A stretch of DNA of 64,000 bases from Galbitalea sp036266835 (GCA_036266835.1 DATAXD010000026.1:1-64000), one strand, 5' to 3'. Shown: positions 17,130 to 26,226, numbered from the stretch's first letter. Notes: a model not told the origin generated them from the sequence alone. A program made the numbers and translations.

Positions 17130-18038
17130 TTAGCAGGTCGCCCAGTAAGCGGCGGCGCGAGTAAAGGAGTACGGCTCGTTCGGCGAGGGAACGTTGTATC
17201 CGCCGTGGCTGATCGCGAAGTAGATACACACGTTGGCGAGGCTGCCCTTGTCGCTCGGCTGGTACAGCGAGTCGCGGTGATCGATTGAGTCCCACCACAG
17301 CTCGGCGACCCCCGCGGCTGTCTCGCCGCTGCCGCCGGCAATGTCGCCGTCACATCCGACGATGGGTAGCCCGTCGCTCCGCTTCGCGGTGCCGGTGTGG
17401 CCCCATGCGCTCATCGGGTCGGTGCTCGGATCATCCGCCATCCAGAACATGCGCTGTTGCAGGCAATCGGAGTATCGGATGTTCGCGAACGGCGCCGGCG
17501 TCAGGCAGTTGGCTACACGAATCGCGTTGTACTCGTCGGCGAATGACTGCAGATCCTCGGATGTCGTGCCCGGGATGTCGTTTACCGAAACCGGGCTCGG
17601 CGCACCTCCGGTCGATCCGGTGATCGCCGCAGGGCAGGTCGGAGTTGAACTGCTGGAGCCCGATGAACTCGTGCCGGTGGTTACCCGACCGATCAGAGTG
17701 TGCATGCTGGAGCCGGTGGATTTCGCCGCAACCGCGCTGTGCACGGCGCTGCCGGTCGAGACTTTCGACGCGGTCGATGCGTTCGCCGATGCGTTGGTCG
17801 ATGCGCTCGTCGATGTACTGGTCGACGTGCTCGCGCCCGGAGTGGATGACTCCGAGACCTTGATCGGTATTCCTGCATCCGACGGTGTCGTGACCGGCGC
17901 ACTACTCGCGACAAAACTAATGCCGCTTGCGGTCGAACCGGGCACGCTTATGGTCGTGCCACCTGCTTGGACAAGAAGAACTGCGCCTACGAGCGCGACC
18001 CCCATTAACGCAACGTGCTTCAACGTTTGTACCCCCAT
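17130..18038 (-). CDS. secreted CAP (SCP/PR1-like) domain protein
   Basis: A signal peptide (LKHVALMGVALVGAVLLVQAGG) is followed by a low-complexity Ser/Thr/Ala linker with alternating ST repeats and then a C-terminal CAP domain of about 150 residues. The domain shows FADEYNAIRVANCL, DCLQQRMFWMA, SGETAAGVAELWWDSIDHRDSLYQP and VCIYFAISHGGY, with several Cys likely in disulfides. Start ATG 18038 is chosen because the signal peptide begins there; GTG 18062 and ATG 18005 are alternatives. Upstream are two direct copies of CAACGTTTG (18021-18029, 18040-18048) and a TTGCACC/GGTGCAA inverted repeat (18046-18084), possibly regulatory. Confidence 0.82.
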   Translation of the reverse strand: MGVQTLKHVALMGVALVGAVLLVQAGGTTISVPGSTASGISFVASSAPVTTPSDAGIPIKVSESSTPGASTSTSTSTSASTNASANASTASKVSTGSAVHSAVAAKSTGSSMHTLIGRVTTGTSSSGSSSSTPTCPAAITGSTGGAPSPVSVNDIPGTTSEDLQSFADEYNAIRVANCLTPAPFANIRYSDCLQQRMFWMADDPSTDPMSAWGHTGTAKRSDGLPIVGCDGDIAGGSGETAAGVAELWWDSIDHRDSLYQPSDKGSLANVCIYFAISHGGYNVPSPNEPYSFTRAAAYWATC

Positions 18039-18268
18039 ACAACGTTTGCACCGTCCCCCCACTGAAACCGGTGCTTAGGTGCAATGTAGGCTCTTCACCC
18101 CCCGAACACAACCCGAGTGGGGGTCGAAAACGACGGTTCTCCCCTCGAACTGGGGGGCTTTTTCGGTCGCCGTGTCCGCCCTTAGGGGAACATTTCGGCG
18201 GGCTCTGCTCGACGACCATGAGCACCGGCAGCGACACCGACCGACTACATGGTCGCGAAGGTGCCACG

Positions 18269-18310
18269 TTGGGACAAATGTTCCACGGCGCCGGGGCACA
18301 TTTGTCCCAA
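18269..18310. repeat. 13-bp perfect inverted repeat near tRNA-Thr
   Basis: Left arm TTGGGACAAATGT (18269-18281) and right arm ACATTTGTCCCAA (18298-18310) are exact complements with 16 bases between, and pairing continues imperfectly outward (AAGGT.CC on both sides). It lies in a stretch of about 400 bases (18039-18453) that holds no protein gene other than tRNA-Thr. Facing the tRNA's 3' end, it could act as a terminator-like hairpin, but the T run is missing. Confidence 0.6.
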
Positions 18311-18334
18311 ATGGGAACCTTTGCGCTGAAACGG

Positions 18335-18410
18335 TGGAGCCGCCTGTCAGAATCGAACTGACGACCTTCTCATTACGAGTGAGATGCTCTACCGACTGAG
18401 CTAAGGCGGC
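18335..18410 (-). tRNA. tRNA-Thr(CGT)
   Basis: A 76-nt cloverleaf on the minus strand. The acceptor stem GCCGCCT pairs with AGGCGGC, the D-stem is GCTC/GAGC, the anticodon stem TCTCA/TGAGA encloses loop CTCGTAA with anticodon CGT, and the T-arm is GTCAG-TTCGATT-CTGAC. The terminal CCA is encoded (TCCA at the 3' end). It reads the ACG threonine codon. Confidence 0.97.
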
Positions 18411-18453
18411 GCGTCGGCCGGCGGGCCGGACACTGCCAAGAAATCCTAGCCGA

Positions 18454-19101
18454 TCACGCGCGCGCCGACTGCACGAGCAAATGCTCCAGCTGATCGAACG
18501 AGTCCCGTAGCTGAGCGGCGAGCGGCTGGTCGGACGAGCGGTCCGCATCCGCCCAACAGGACCAGGCGTGACGCAGGGCGCCGAACGCCACCAGAGTCAC
18601 CAGACGCGCGCGGGAGGCGAGCCGCTCCGGATCCTTCTCGAGCTCGGGGCTGTCGTTCGCGAGTCGGCGCGACACGACCTTGGTCAGATCGTCCTCGAAC
18701 GCCTTCATTCCCGCCATCCGCAGCGCGAACAGATGCGGGTAACGGGTGTGCAGCTCGCGACGCAGCATGATCGTTTCGCGACTGTCGGATGCGTGGTCGG
18801 CGGCATCCGCAAGCAGGTCGCCGAGGTCACGCAGCAGATCGCCGGATGGACCGCCCGCAACGAATGTCTCGAGCTGCTCGTCGTCCAGGAAGTCGGGCGA
18901 ATCCCCCGCGATCGCTGCCTCTTTTGAGACGAAATAGTTGAAGAAGGTACGCGGCGAGATATCGGCCTCTCGGCTGACTTCCTCGATCGTTACATGCTCG
19001 AGGCCGCGCTCCAGCGCCAACTGAAGGACCGCGCGCTGAATTGCCTGGCGGGTAGCGACACGTTTGCGCTCGCGCAGGCCAACAGGTTCAGGGGCGGGCA
19101 T
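18454..19101 (-). CDS. TetR/AcrR family transcriptional regulator
   Basis: A 215-aa one-component repressor. The N-terminal TetR DNA-binding domain is clear (GLRERKRVATRQAIQRAVLQ, then VTIEEVSREADISPRTFFNYFVSKEAAI at about 37-64). The C-terminal ligand-binding domain has the form of the family often annotated TetR_C_17 and carries no readable ligand clue. An inverted repeat ends six bases before the start codon and is a likely autoregulatory operator. No divergent target gene is present; the upstream lipoprotein hydrolase on the same strand is a possible partner. Confidence 0.92.
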   Translation of the reverse strand: MPAPEPVGLRERKRVATRQAIQRAVLQLALERGLEHVTIEEVSREADISPRTFFNYFVSKEAAIAGDSPDFLDDEQLETFVAGGPSGDLLRDLGDLLADAADHASDSRETIMLRRELHTRYPHLFALRMAGMKAFEDDLTKVVSRRLANDSPELEKDPERLASRARLVTLVAFGALRHAWSCWADADRSSDQPLAAQLRDSFDQLEHLLVQSARA

Positions 19102-19106
19102 GCTTC

Positions 19107-19131
19107 AATTGTTGCACGCTCTGCAATATTT
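19107..19131. promoter_or_regulatory. candidate TetR operator
   Basis: AATTGTTGCA (19107-19116) and TGCAATATTT (19122-19131) form an inverted repeat with 8 of 10 matched positions around a 5-base centre; the inner TTGCA/TGCAA arms are perfect. It sits immediately upstream of the TetR gene start, the normal place for an autorepressor site. Assignment is by position and symmetry only. Confidence 0.45.
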
Positions 19132-19179
19132 TTCAGCACGCGCAGCCACCAACAGCCGCAACGCTCGATCGGGTTTGGC

Positions 19180-20754
19180 CTACTTCGCCCCACACTGCGG
19201 ATCGGTCTTCGGCACGGTCCCGTGTACGAAGAAGTTGTCGACCGCACTGTTGACGCACTCATCCGCGGGAGAAGTGTCCTTGTTGTAGGCGGTGTGCCCA
19301 TCACCGTGGTAGGTGATGAGGTGCCCGTTCTGCAACAGGGTCGAGACGTGCTGCGCCATCGCATACGGAGTCGCCGGGTCACCGGTCGTTCCGATCACGA
19401 GGATCGGAGCGGACCCATCCGCGTGCAACGCCCCGGCGACGCGAGTCGGCTTGTACGGCCAGTCAAAACAGCTGACTCCGCCGTACGCCATCAGGTGCCC
19501 GAAGACGGGAGCGAGCTGGTTCAGCTGAGCCGCCTGTGCACGCATCGTGGCAACGTCGGGATCCGACGGGTAGTCCAGGCAGTTGATTGCGTTGAACGCT
19601 TCGGTCTCGTTGTCCTGGTAGGTGCCGTTCGGGTTGCGGTCGTTGTAGGCATCGGCGAGTTCGAAGGCGACCTTTGCGCTCCCCTGCTCGACGTCGTCGA
19701 ACAGGTCGACCAGGTAGGACCAGTTGTCGGTGTTGTAGAGCGGGAAGATGATCGCCTCGAACATCGTCTCTGACCCCAGCATCCTGCCATCGCTGTTCTT
19801 GAGCGGATGCGTGTCGAGCTTGTTCAGCAGTCCGCGGATGCTCAACATCGACTGACTCACCGAGCCGCTAAAGGGACATCCCTGCATCGACGGACACTTC
19901 GCCAGGAATGCGCGGAGGTTCAGCTCGAACCCCTGCGCCTGGTCGGCATCGAGCTGGAACGGCGTCACCGTGGGGTCGACCACCCCGTCCAACACGAGTC
20001 GCCCGGTCTTCTTCGGGAACAGGTTTGCGTAGGTCTGGCCGAGGAGGGTTCCATAGGAATAGCCGAGGTAGTCGAGCTTCTTGTCGCCAAGAGTCGCACG
20101 GAGCAGATCGAGATCCTTCGCGGCGCTCACGGTATCGACATGGCCGAGCAGCGCGCCCGTGTACTTCTTGCAGTCGGCGCCGAAGGTCTTGTTCTCCTGC
20201 TCTTCCTCGTTGATCCACTGGGCCGAGCCGATCGCCCCCTTCGGAATCGAGTAGATGAAGTCGTCGAGCACCTTCGGATCCGTGTAACACTTCACCGCAG
20301 TCGAGTGGTTCACGCCTCGAGGGTCGAACCCGACGATCGTGTAATTCTTCTCGAGGGTCTTGTCGACGGCGTAGGTCAGGCTGCTCTTGATGAAGTCATA
20401 GCCGGATCCGCCGGGACCGCCGGGGTTGACCAGCAGCGAGCCGAGAGGGTGGCCGTCCGTCGCCAGGTGACGGATGAGCGCCAGCTTGATCGAACCCGCG
20501 GACGGATGCGCCCAGTCCAGTGGCGCCTTCGCGTAGGTGCACTGCATGTTGTTGGCGCAGGCCTTCCAGGTGAGCACCTGGTGATAGAACGGCACGAGGT
20601 CGGATGCGACCGATTCATCCGTCGGGGTCGAGGTGATCTTCGGGGGCAGGAACTGCGATGTGCAGCCGGCGAGCAGCAGGCCGAGCGCGGCCAATCCGGC
20701 GACCACCGCCATACGCGCCGATCGACGGCGACGCGCTGTAAGTGCAGTTCTCAT
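19180..20754 (-). CDS. alpha/beta hydrolase lipoprotein, tripeptidyl aminopeptidase-like
   Basis: A 524-aa secreted lipoprotein with a lipobox LLLAGC (Cys31) and a serine alpha/beta hydrolase domain. The oxyanion segment NPGGPGGSG (110-118), the nucleophile elbow GYSYG (Ser233), the acid Asp in IGTTGDPATPY and the His in GDGHTAYN match the SlpD/TAP-like secreted tripeptidyl aminopeptidases of Streptomyces. It probably removes N-terminal peptides from extracellular substrates and may support peptide nutrition. Exact specificity is unknown. Confidence 0.88.
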   Translation of the reverse strand: MRTALTARRRRSARMAVVAGLAALGLLLAGCTSQFLPPKITSTPTDESVASDLVPFYHQVLTWKACANNMQCTYAKAPLDWAHPSAGSIKLALIRHLATDGHPLGSLLVNPGGPGGSGYDFIKSSLTYAVDKTLEKNYTIVGFDPRGVNHSTAVKCYTDPKVLDDFIYSIPKGAIGSAQWINEEEQENKTFGADCKKYTGALLGHVDTVSAAKDLDLLRATLGDKKLDYLGYSYGTLLGQTYANLFPKKTGRLVLDGVVDPTVTPFQLDADQAQGFELNLRAFLAKCPSMQGCPFSGSVSQSMLSIRGLLNKLDTHPLKNSDGRMLGSETMFEAIIFPLYNTDNWSYLVDLFDDVEQGSAKVAFELADAYNDRNPNGTYQDNETEAFNAINCLDYPSDPDVATMRAQAAQLNQLAPVFGHLMAYGGVSCFDWPYKPTRVAGALHADGSAPILVIGTTGDPATPYAMAQHVSTLLQNGHLITYHGDGHTAYNKDTSPADECVNSAVDNFFVHGTVPKTDPQCGAK

Positions 20755-20771
20755 TGGTTTACGTCCTAATC

Positions 20772-20836
20772 GTGCTGTGAAGGATCACTGTGCTGTGGAA
20801 AGTGGTCGGGCTTATTCAAAGAGTCATTGTGCTGTG
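20772..20836. repeat. three direct copies of GTGCTGTG around the holB 3' end
   Basis: GTGCTGTG occurs at 20772-20779, 20790-20797 and 20829-20836. The third copy is the last codons of holB (STAQ-stop on the minus strand). The second sits in a longer match to the holB end (ATCACTGTGCTGTGGA versus GTCATTGTGCTGTGGA), suggesting a small duplication of the gene's 3' terminus into the intergenic space. Confidence 0.5.
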
Positions 20837-21957
20837 GAGATAAGCATGGCCTCCAGAGCGAGCGCTGGAGCCACGTTGCCGTCAATTCTGCGGCGCGCGT
20901 TCGCGATGGCATCCATTGTCGCCAGTGTTTCAGCGGATGTCGATCTCATTGAGGCAGCAACGAGTTCCGATGAGATGCTCAGGTTGATCGGTTCGACGCT
21001 GGCTCCGAGCTGGAGCAACAGGATGTCGCGGTACAGGGAAAGCAGATCGACCATGATTCGATCGAGACCGTCGCGCAGGCTACGCGTGGCGCGACGTTTC
21101 TGATCCTCTTCGAGGCTCTTCAGCTGCGCTCGCAGTGCAGTCGGAATCGTGCCACCCGCCTCGATGCCCAGCGACCGCAACGCCGCCTCGCGCTCTTCGG
21201 CGTCGCGTTCCTCGGTGATGGCCCTCGCATCTGCTCCGGCGAGGTCGAGCAGCACCGCGGCAGAGCGCACCGCATCGCCCACCGAACGGATGCCCAGCGC
21301 GATTTCCAGGGTCTGATCGCGCCGCTCGCGGGCCTCGGCGTTGGTGGCGAGTCGGTGTGCCATGCCGATGTGGCTCTGCGATTCGCGGGCGGCGCGCGTT
21401 GCGATCTCGAGATCGACGCCGTCGCGGCGCGCGATCAACTCGGCCACCTCATCCACGCTGGGCACGCGAAGCCGAACGGTGCGGACGCGGGATCGGATCG
21501 TCGGAATGAGGTCGGCCTCGCTGGGTGCGCAGAGAATCCAGACTGTTCGCGGCGGCGGCTCCTCGAGGGCTTTCAGAAGCACGTTGGACGTGCGCTCGCT
21601 CATCCGATCTGCGTCCTCGATCACCATTACCCGGAAGCGGCCGACCGACGGCGAGAACTGGGAAGTGGAAACCAGCTGCCGCACTTCGTCGATACTGATG
21701 ATCACGCGTTCCGTGCTGAGTACGCCGAGGTCGGGATGCGTGCGAGCAGCAACCTGACGAGCCGTGGGTTCGTCATCGTCGCCGCGCGCGAGCAGCGCTG
21801 TAGCGAATGCATAGGCGAGATTCGAGCGACCCGATCCGGGCGGACCGGTAATCAGCCAGGCGTGAGTCATTGCCGTGCTGGTGTCGCTCGCGGCGGCGGC
21901 GGCGGCGAACACCTCAATGGCGTCGGCCTGGCCGGTCAACTCGTCCCACACGCCCAT
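20824..21957 (-). CDS. holB: DNA polymerase III subunit delta'
   Basis: Clamp-loader subunit of 377 aa, assigned from its AAA+ layout and its place beside tmk. The Walker A region reads GPPGSGRSN (39-47), with Arg instead of Lys, in keeping with delta' being an inactive ATPase. ERVIISIDEVRQL, FRVMVIEDADRMSERTSNVLLKALEEPPP and the sensor region IRSRVRTVRLRVPS follow in order. The Cys4 zinc module present in many delta' proteins is absent. The gene precedes no other core gene downstream; 9 bases separate it from tmk. Confidence 0.9.
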   Translation of the reverse strand: MGVWDELTGQADAIEVFAAAAAASDTSTAMTHAWLITGPPGSGRSNLAYAFATALLARGDDDEPTARQVAARTHPDLGVLSTERVIISIDEVRQLVSTSQFSPSVGRFRVMVIEDADRMSERTSNVLLKALEEPPPRTVWILCAPSEADLIPTIRSRVRTVRLRVPSVDEVAELIARRDGVDLEIATRAARESQSHIGMAHRLATNAEARERRDQTLEIALGIRSVGDAVRSAAVLLDLAGADARAITEERDAEEREAALRSLGIEAGGTIPTALRAQLKSLEEDQKRRATRSLRDGLDRIMVDLLSLYRDILLLQLGASVEPINLSISSELVAASMRSTSAETLATMDAIANARRRIDGNVAPALALEAMLISTAQ

Positions 21958-21966
21958 GCGGCCAGC

Positions 21967-22581
21967 CTAAAGCAGGGCTGCGACGCGCTCGCGGATCGCA
22001 TCCGCCAGCTTCTCGACCGGTTCTGCGGCGTTCAGGACGAGGAATCGATGGGGCTCGGCGGCGGCCAGCTCCAGGTAGGCGGCCCGCACGCGAGCGTGGA
22101 ACTCCTGCTCCTCATCCTCGAGCCGGTCGTAGCGGGTTCGCACCTTCAGCCGGTCGCGGCCGACCGCCTCATCGAGGTCGAGCAGGATCGTGAGGTCCGG
22201 GAGCAGGTCTTCGGTCGCCCACAGCGACAGCTTGCGCACTTCGTCGGGATCGAGCACTCGTCCCACGCCCTGGTAGGCAACCGACGAGTCGAGGTAGCGG
22301 TCCTGCAGCACAATGTCACCCCGCTCGAGCGCCGGACGCACCTTTGTTGCGATGTGGTGCGCGCGGTCGGCCGCGTACAGCAGCGCCTCCGCGCGAGGGG
22401 CGATGTGACCTCGACGATGCAGCACCATTTCGCGAATCTCTTCGCCAAGCTCGGTACCACCCGGCTCACGAGTCACTACGACGGTGCGACCCCTGCTCTC
22501 CAGCCATTCCGCCAGCAGCGCCGACTGGGTCGACTTGCCCGACCCGTCGCCGCCTTCGAGCGTCACGAACAGACCCCGCAT
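21967..22581 (-). CDS. tmk: thymidylate kinase
   Basis: Phosphorylates dTMP to dTDP for DNA synthesis. The P-loop EGGDGSGKST (9-18), TREPGGTELGEEIRE, the DR(Y/H) motif QDRYLDSSVAYQG and the lid region RTRYDRLEDEEQEFH are intact. It is 204 aa, normal for bacteria. It starts 3 bases after the topA stop, so topA, tmk and holB form one transcription unit, as seen in many actinobacteria. Confidence 0.96.
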   Translation of the reverse strand: MRGLFVTLEGGDGSGKSTQSALLAEWLESRGRTVVVTREPGGTELGEEIREMVLHRRGHIAPRAEALLYAADRAHHIATKVRPALERGDIVLQDRYLDSSVAYQGVGRVLDPDEVRKLSLWATEDLLPDLTILLDLDEAVGRDRLKVRTRYDRLEDEEQEFHARVRAAYLELAAAEPHRFLVLNAAEPVEKLADAIRERVAALL

Positions 22582-22584
22582 CTC

Positions 22585-25425
22585 TCAGGCCTTCTTTGCG
22601 GGAGCCCGTTTCGCCGCCGGTCGCTTCGCAGGAGCCTTGGCCTTGGGCTTTGCCGGGCCCTTGGCCCGCTTGTCGGCGAGTAGCTGCACGGCACGATCGA
22701 AGTCGATGTCTTCGACGCTCTCACCCCGCGGGATGGTGGCGTTGGTGGTGCCATCCGTCACGTAGACGCCGAACCTGCCGTCCTTGATACGAATCGGCTT
22801 GCCGCTTTCCGGATCGGCGTCGAATTCCTTCAGCGCACTGGATGCAGACCGGCCGCCGTACTTCGGCTGCGAGTACAGTTCGAGCGCGCCGGCGAGGTCA
22901 ATGTCAAAGATCTGCTCCTCGCTGGCCAGCGAACGCGTGTCGACACCCTTCTTCAGGTATGCACCGAAGCGACCGTTCTGGGCGGTGATCTCCACGCCCG
23001 TCTCCGGATCGACGCCGACGATCCGCGGCAGGTTCAGCAAACCCAGGGCAGTGTCGATGTCGATGGTCGCCAGATCCATGCTCTTGAAGATGGATGCCGT
23101 GCGCTGCTTCACTGCGGCAGGCTTCTTCGCTGCCTTCTTCTTTGGCTTCTTCGGTGCCGGCTCCGACTCGTCGATCTCACCGGTTACCGGGTCGACTCGG
23201 CTGTCAACGACCAGCTCGTCGTCGCCGAGTTCGGCGGCTTCGCTCGCCGCTTCGGCCGCGGCAGCGAGTGCCACCTGATCGACGACCGGTTCGGGATCGG
23301 CCTCGGTCACGTATGGGCCGTACCGACCATCCTTGGCGAGCACCAGCTTGCCGTTGTCGGGATTCACGCCGATCACGCGATCCGTCACGATGGGAGCATC
23401 GATCAGCTCCCGCGCTTTTGCCACCGTCAGCTCGTCGGGTGCGAGCTCGCTCGGGATATTGACCCGACGTGGCGTAGCCGGATCATCCGTCGGGACCTCG
23501 AGATACGGGCCGTACTTGCCGATGCGAAGGGTGACATCGTCACTGATGCGGATCGAGTTGATCTCGCGCGCGTCGATCTCGCCCAGATTGTCGATGACCG
23601 TGCGGAGGCCCCGATGACGGGCGCTGCCGAAATAGAAGCCGGTCAGCCACTCGACTCGATCCTCTTCTCCTTCGGCTATGCGGTCCAGGTCGTCTTCCAT
23701 GCCGGCGGTGAAGTCGTACTGCACCAGGTCGGCGAAGTACTCCTCGAGCAGGCGGACAACTGAGAACGCGATCCAGTTGGGAACGAGAGCGGTGCCACGA
23801 GGCGTGACGTACCCGCGATCGATGATCGTGGAGATGATCGCCGCGTAGGTCGATGGACGCCCGATTCCGAGCTCCTCGAGCGTCTTCACGAGACTGGCCT
23901 CGGTGTAGCGCGGAGGAGCACTCGTCTCGTGCCCCTTTGCCTCGACCTCGACGAGCCGCAGGTTCTGACCCTCGGTCAGCGGGGGCAGCTTCGCTTCGAC
24001 GGCGTCGGTCGACTCGTTGCGCTCTTCGTCGTGCCCCTCCTCATACGCGGACATGAAGCCGCGGAAGGTGATCACGGTGCCGCTCGCCGAGAACTCGGCA
24101 TCCTGCACTGCGCCGATGGATTCGGTGCTGACGAGGTCGCCGGATGCGCGGGTCGCAGCAATCGTGACCGTCGCCGTCGACCCCTTGGCGTCCGCCATCT
24201 GGGAGGCGACCGTGCGCTTCCAGATCAGGTCGTACAGCTTCCAGTCATTGCCGCGCAGGGTCGTCGAGAGTTCTGCCGGCGTGCGGAAGGTGTCGCCGGA
24301 TGGACGGATCGCCTCGTGCGCTTCCTGCGCGTTCTTGTTCTTCCCGGAGTACAGCCGCGGCTGGGCCGGAACCGTCTCGGCTCCGTAGAGGTGCGCGGCC
24401 TGAGTTCGCGCCGCGTTCAGCGCCTGCTGCGACAGCGTGGGTGAGTCGGTACGCATATAGGTGATGTAGCCGTTTTCGTACAGGGACTGCGCAACGCTCA
24501 TCGTCTGGCGTGCCGAAAAGCGCAGCTTGCGAGCAGCTTCCTGCTGAAGAGTGGATGTGGTGAACGGCGCGGCCGGCCGCCGCGTATAGGGCTTGGACTC
24601 GACCGAAGTCACGGTGAGCGTCACATCGTCATCGCGCAACGCACCGGCGATTGCCTGTGCGGCGGCTTCGGTCAGCGCCACCGCATCCGTCTTCAGCGAG
24701 CCGTTGTCGTCGAAGTCGCGACCGACCGCGACCCGCGAGCCGCCGATGCGAACGAGACGGGACTCGAACTGCTGCAGATCGGCGCCGGACGACAGCTGCG
24801 CGATGAGATCCCAGTAACTTGCGGCGGTGAAGGCGAGTCGCTCGCGCTCGCGATCCACGACGAGCCGAGTTGCGGCGGATTGCACACGACCCGCCGAAAG
24901 TCCGGGGCCGACCTTGCGCCACAGCACTGGCGAGACTTCGTACCCGTAGAGACGATCGAGGATGCGACGGGTCTCCTGCGCGTCGACGAGCGCGGTGTCG
25001 AGGTCGCGGGTGTTGTTCTTGGCCTCCTGGATGGCGTCCTTCGTGATCTCGTGGAACACCATCCGACGCACGGGAACCTTGGGCTTGAGCACCTGGAGCA
25101 GATGCCAGGCAATCGCTTCGCCTTCGCGGTCTTCATCAGTTGCCAGGTAGAGCTCGTCAGCACCGGCGAGGGCTTTCTTCAGTTCGGCAACGGTCTTCTT
25201 CTTCGCGTCCGAAACCACGTAGTACGGCTCGAAGTTGTTCTCGACATCAACGGAGAACTTGCCAAGCGAACCCTTCTTGAGCTCGGGCGGGAGATTTTTG
25301 GGCTCGATGAGGTCGCGGATGTGTCCGACCGAGGCCTGAACCTCGTAGCCTTCCCCCAGATACTGGCCAATCGTCTTCGCCTTAGCGGGCGACTCGACGA
25401 TTACCAGCTTCTTCGTGCCAGGCAC
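22585..25425 (-). CDS. topA: DNA topoisomerase I
   Basis: Type IA topoisomerase of 946 aa that relaxes negative supercoils. The TOPRIM domain at the N-terminus has LVIVESPAKAKTIG and DEDREGEAIAWHL; the active-site tyrosine is Tyr323 in NGYITYMRTDSPT. The C-terminal part has no zinc fingers but a series of GRYGPYV/GRFGAYL/GRFGVYV repeats and ends in a Lys/Ala/Pro tail, as in mycobacterial and streptomycete TopA. The start is GTG 25425, preceded by a strong AGAGGAG ribosome binding site; the longer open frame lacks one. Confidence 0.97.
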   Translation of the reverse strand: MPGTKKLVIVESPAKAKTIGQYLGEGYEVQASVGHIRDLIEPKNLPPELKKGSLGKFSVDVENNFEPYYVVSDAKKKTVAELKKALAGADELYLATDEDREGEAIAWHLLQVLKPKVPVRRMVFHEITKDAIQEAKNNTRDLDTALVDAQETRRILDRLYGYEVSPVLWRKVGPGLSAGRVQSAATRLVVDRERERLAFTAASYWDLIAQLSSGADLQQFESRLVRIGGSRVAVGRDFDDNGSLKTDAVALTEAAAQAIAGALRDDDVTLTVTSVESKPYTRRPAAPFTTSTLQQEAARKLRFSARQTMSVAQSLYENGYITYMRTDSPTLSQQALNAARTQAAHLYGAETVPAQPRLYSGKNKNAQEAHEAIRPSGDTFRTPAELSTTLRGNDWKLYDLIWKRTVASQMADAKGSTATVTIAATRASGDLVSTESIGAVQDAEFSASGTVITFRGFMSAYEEGHDEERNESTDAVEAKLPPLTEGQNLRLVEVEAKGHETSAPPRYTEASLVKTLEELGIGRPSTYAAIISTIIDRGYVTPRGTALVPNWIAFSVVRLLEEYFADLVQYDFTAGMEDDLDRIAEGEEDRVEWLTGFYFGSARHRGLRTVIDNLGEIDAREINSIRISDDVTLRIGKYGPYLEVPTDDPATPRRVNIPSELAPDELTVAKARELIDAPIVTDRVIGVNPDNGKLVLAKDGRYGPYVTEADPEPVVDQVALAAAAEAASEAAELGDDELVVDSRVDPVTGEIDESEPAPKKPKKKAAKKPAAVKQRTASIFKSMDLATIDIDTALGLLNLPRIVGVDPETGVEITAQNGRFGAYLKKGVDTRSLASEEQIFDIDLAGALELYSQPKYGGRSASSALKEFDADPESGKPIRIKDGRFGVYVTDGTTNATIPRGESVEDIDFDRAVQLLADKRAKGPAKPKAKAPAKRPAAKRAPAKKA

Positions 25426-25519
25426 GTGACTCCTCTTTGTTGGTGCTGCTGCTAGGTGCGATAGTGCGGGATTGGTGCCCCCGTCAGCGACACCATACAC
25501 ACCGAAACCCGTCTACCTC

Positions 25520-25870
25520 CTAATTCGTTCCCATCCCCGGCGGGCCGGCCGTCGCGGTCGCGGTGAGCGCAGCGCCCAGAAATCCGTGATTTTCCCGCAC
25601 GGTCACGACCAGTCCGTCGACGTCGCAGGCGGTCTGGGTTGCGTCGTTCGCTGCTGCGATGCGTGCAGCCGTCGCGCAGGGCGAGCCCGGGGCAAGTCCG
25701 CTTGCCACGTCCGCGCCACCCAGCGCAGCGGCATCCGCGGCGTCCAGGACCCACGCCCGCACGGCGAGTCCCATATAGAGAGGTAGCGTCAGCGAAACGA
25801 TCGCAACGATGCTCCCCGCTATCGCCAGCCCGAGAACGGATCCCGAACCACGATCCCCGGCGGCCCTCAT
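25520..25870 (-). CDS. Rv3654c-type TadE-like secretion-neighbourhood protein
   Basis: A 116-aa protein with the N-terminal feature RGSGSVLGLAIAGSIVAIVSLTLPLYMGL, a charged Gly-rich start followed by one hydrophobic helix as in TadE-like pseudopilins. The rest is Ala-rich with LDAADAAALGGADVASGL, typical of the small protein that closes actinobacterial tad loci (Rv3654c type). Start ATG 25870 overlaps the previous stop as ATGA. It is probably a membrane-inserted minor pilin or assembly protein. Confidence 0.75.
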   Translation of the reverse strand: MRAAGDRGSGSVLGLAIAGSIVAIVSLTLPLYMGLAVRAWVLDAADAAALGGADVASGLAPGSPCATAARIAAANDATQTACDVDGLVVTVRENHGFLGAALTATATAGPPGMGTN

Positions 25871-26226
25871 CCTCCGTCGCTCAGGGCACACGATGTGGCC
25901 GACAACGTGATACCTGCGACAATGCCGAACCCGACGGCTGCTTCGGCACGCGCGCAGACGAGATCCCCGTCGTAACGCTGCGTCAGGTGGGCACCAGGCG
26001 ACACGTGCTGGATGACCGCCAGCGCACCGCCATCCCCGCGACCGAGCAGCCTGGCCGCGTCGCCAGCCGCGGATTGCAGCCGGAGCTGTTCGCCGGCGAG
26101 CTGCATCGATCCCAATCCGAAGGCCAGCACCAGGACGATCGCCGGCATGACCGCCGCGAACTCCGCGGTCACCGAACCGCGGTCACCTCGAGGCGACAGC
26201 ACATCAGCCCGAATACGACAGCGCAT
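25867..26226 (-). CDS. TadE family pilus assembly protein
   Basis: A small protein with the TadE signature GDRGSVTAEFAAVMPAIVLVLAFGLGSMQLAGEQLRLQ, in which a short cytoplasmic head precedes a pilin-like hydrophobic helix. Two Cys follow in the extracytoplasmic part. The start is uncertain: ATG 26226 overlaps the upstream gene by 23 bases, while GTG 26202 lies just after its stop; neither has a convincing ribosome binding site. It corresponds in position to Rv3655c of the mycobacterial locus. Confidence 0.78.
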   Translation of the reverse strand: MRCRIRADVLSPRGDRGSVTAEFAAVMPAIVLVLAFGLGSMQLAGEQLRLQSAAGDAARLLGRGDGGALAVIQHVSPGAHLTQRYDGDLVCARAEAAVGFGIVAGITLSATSCALSDGG

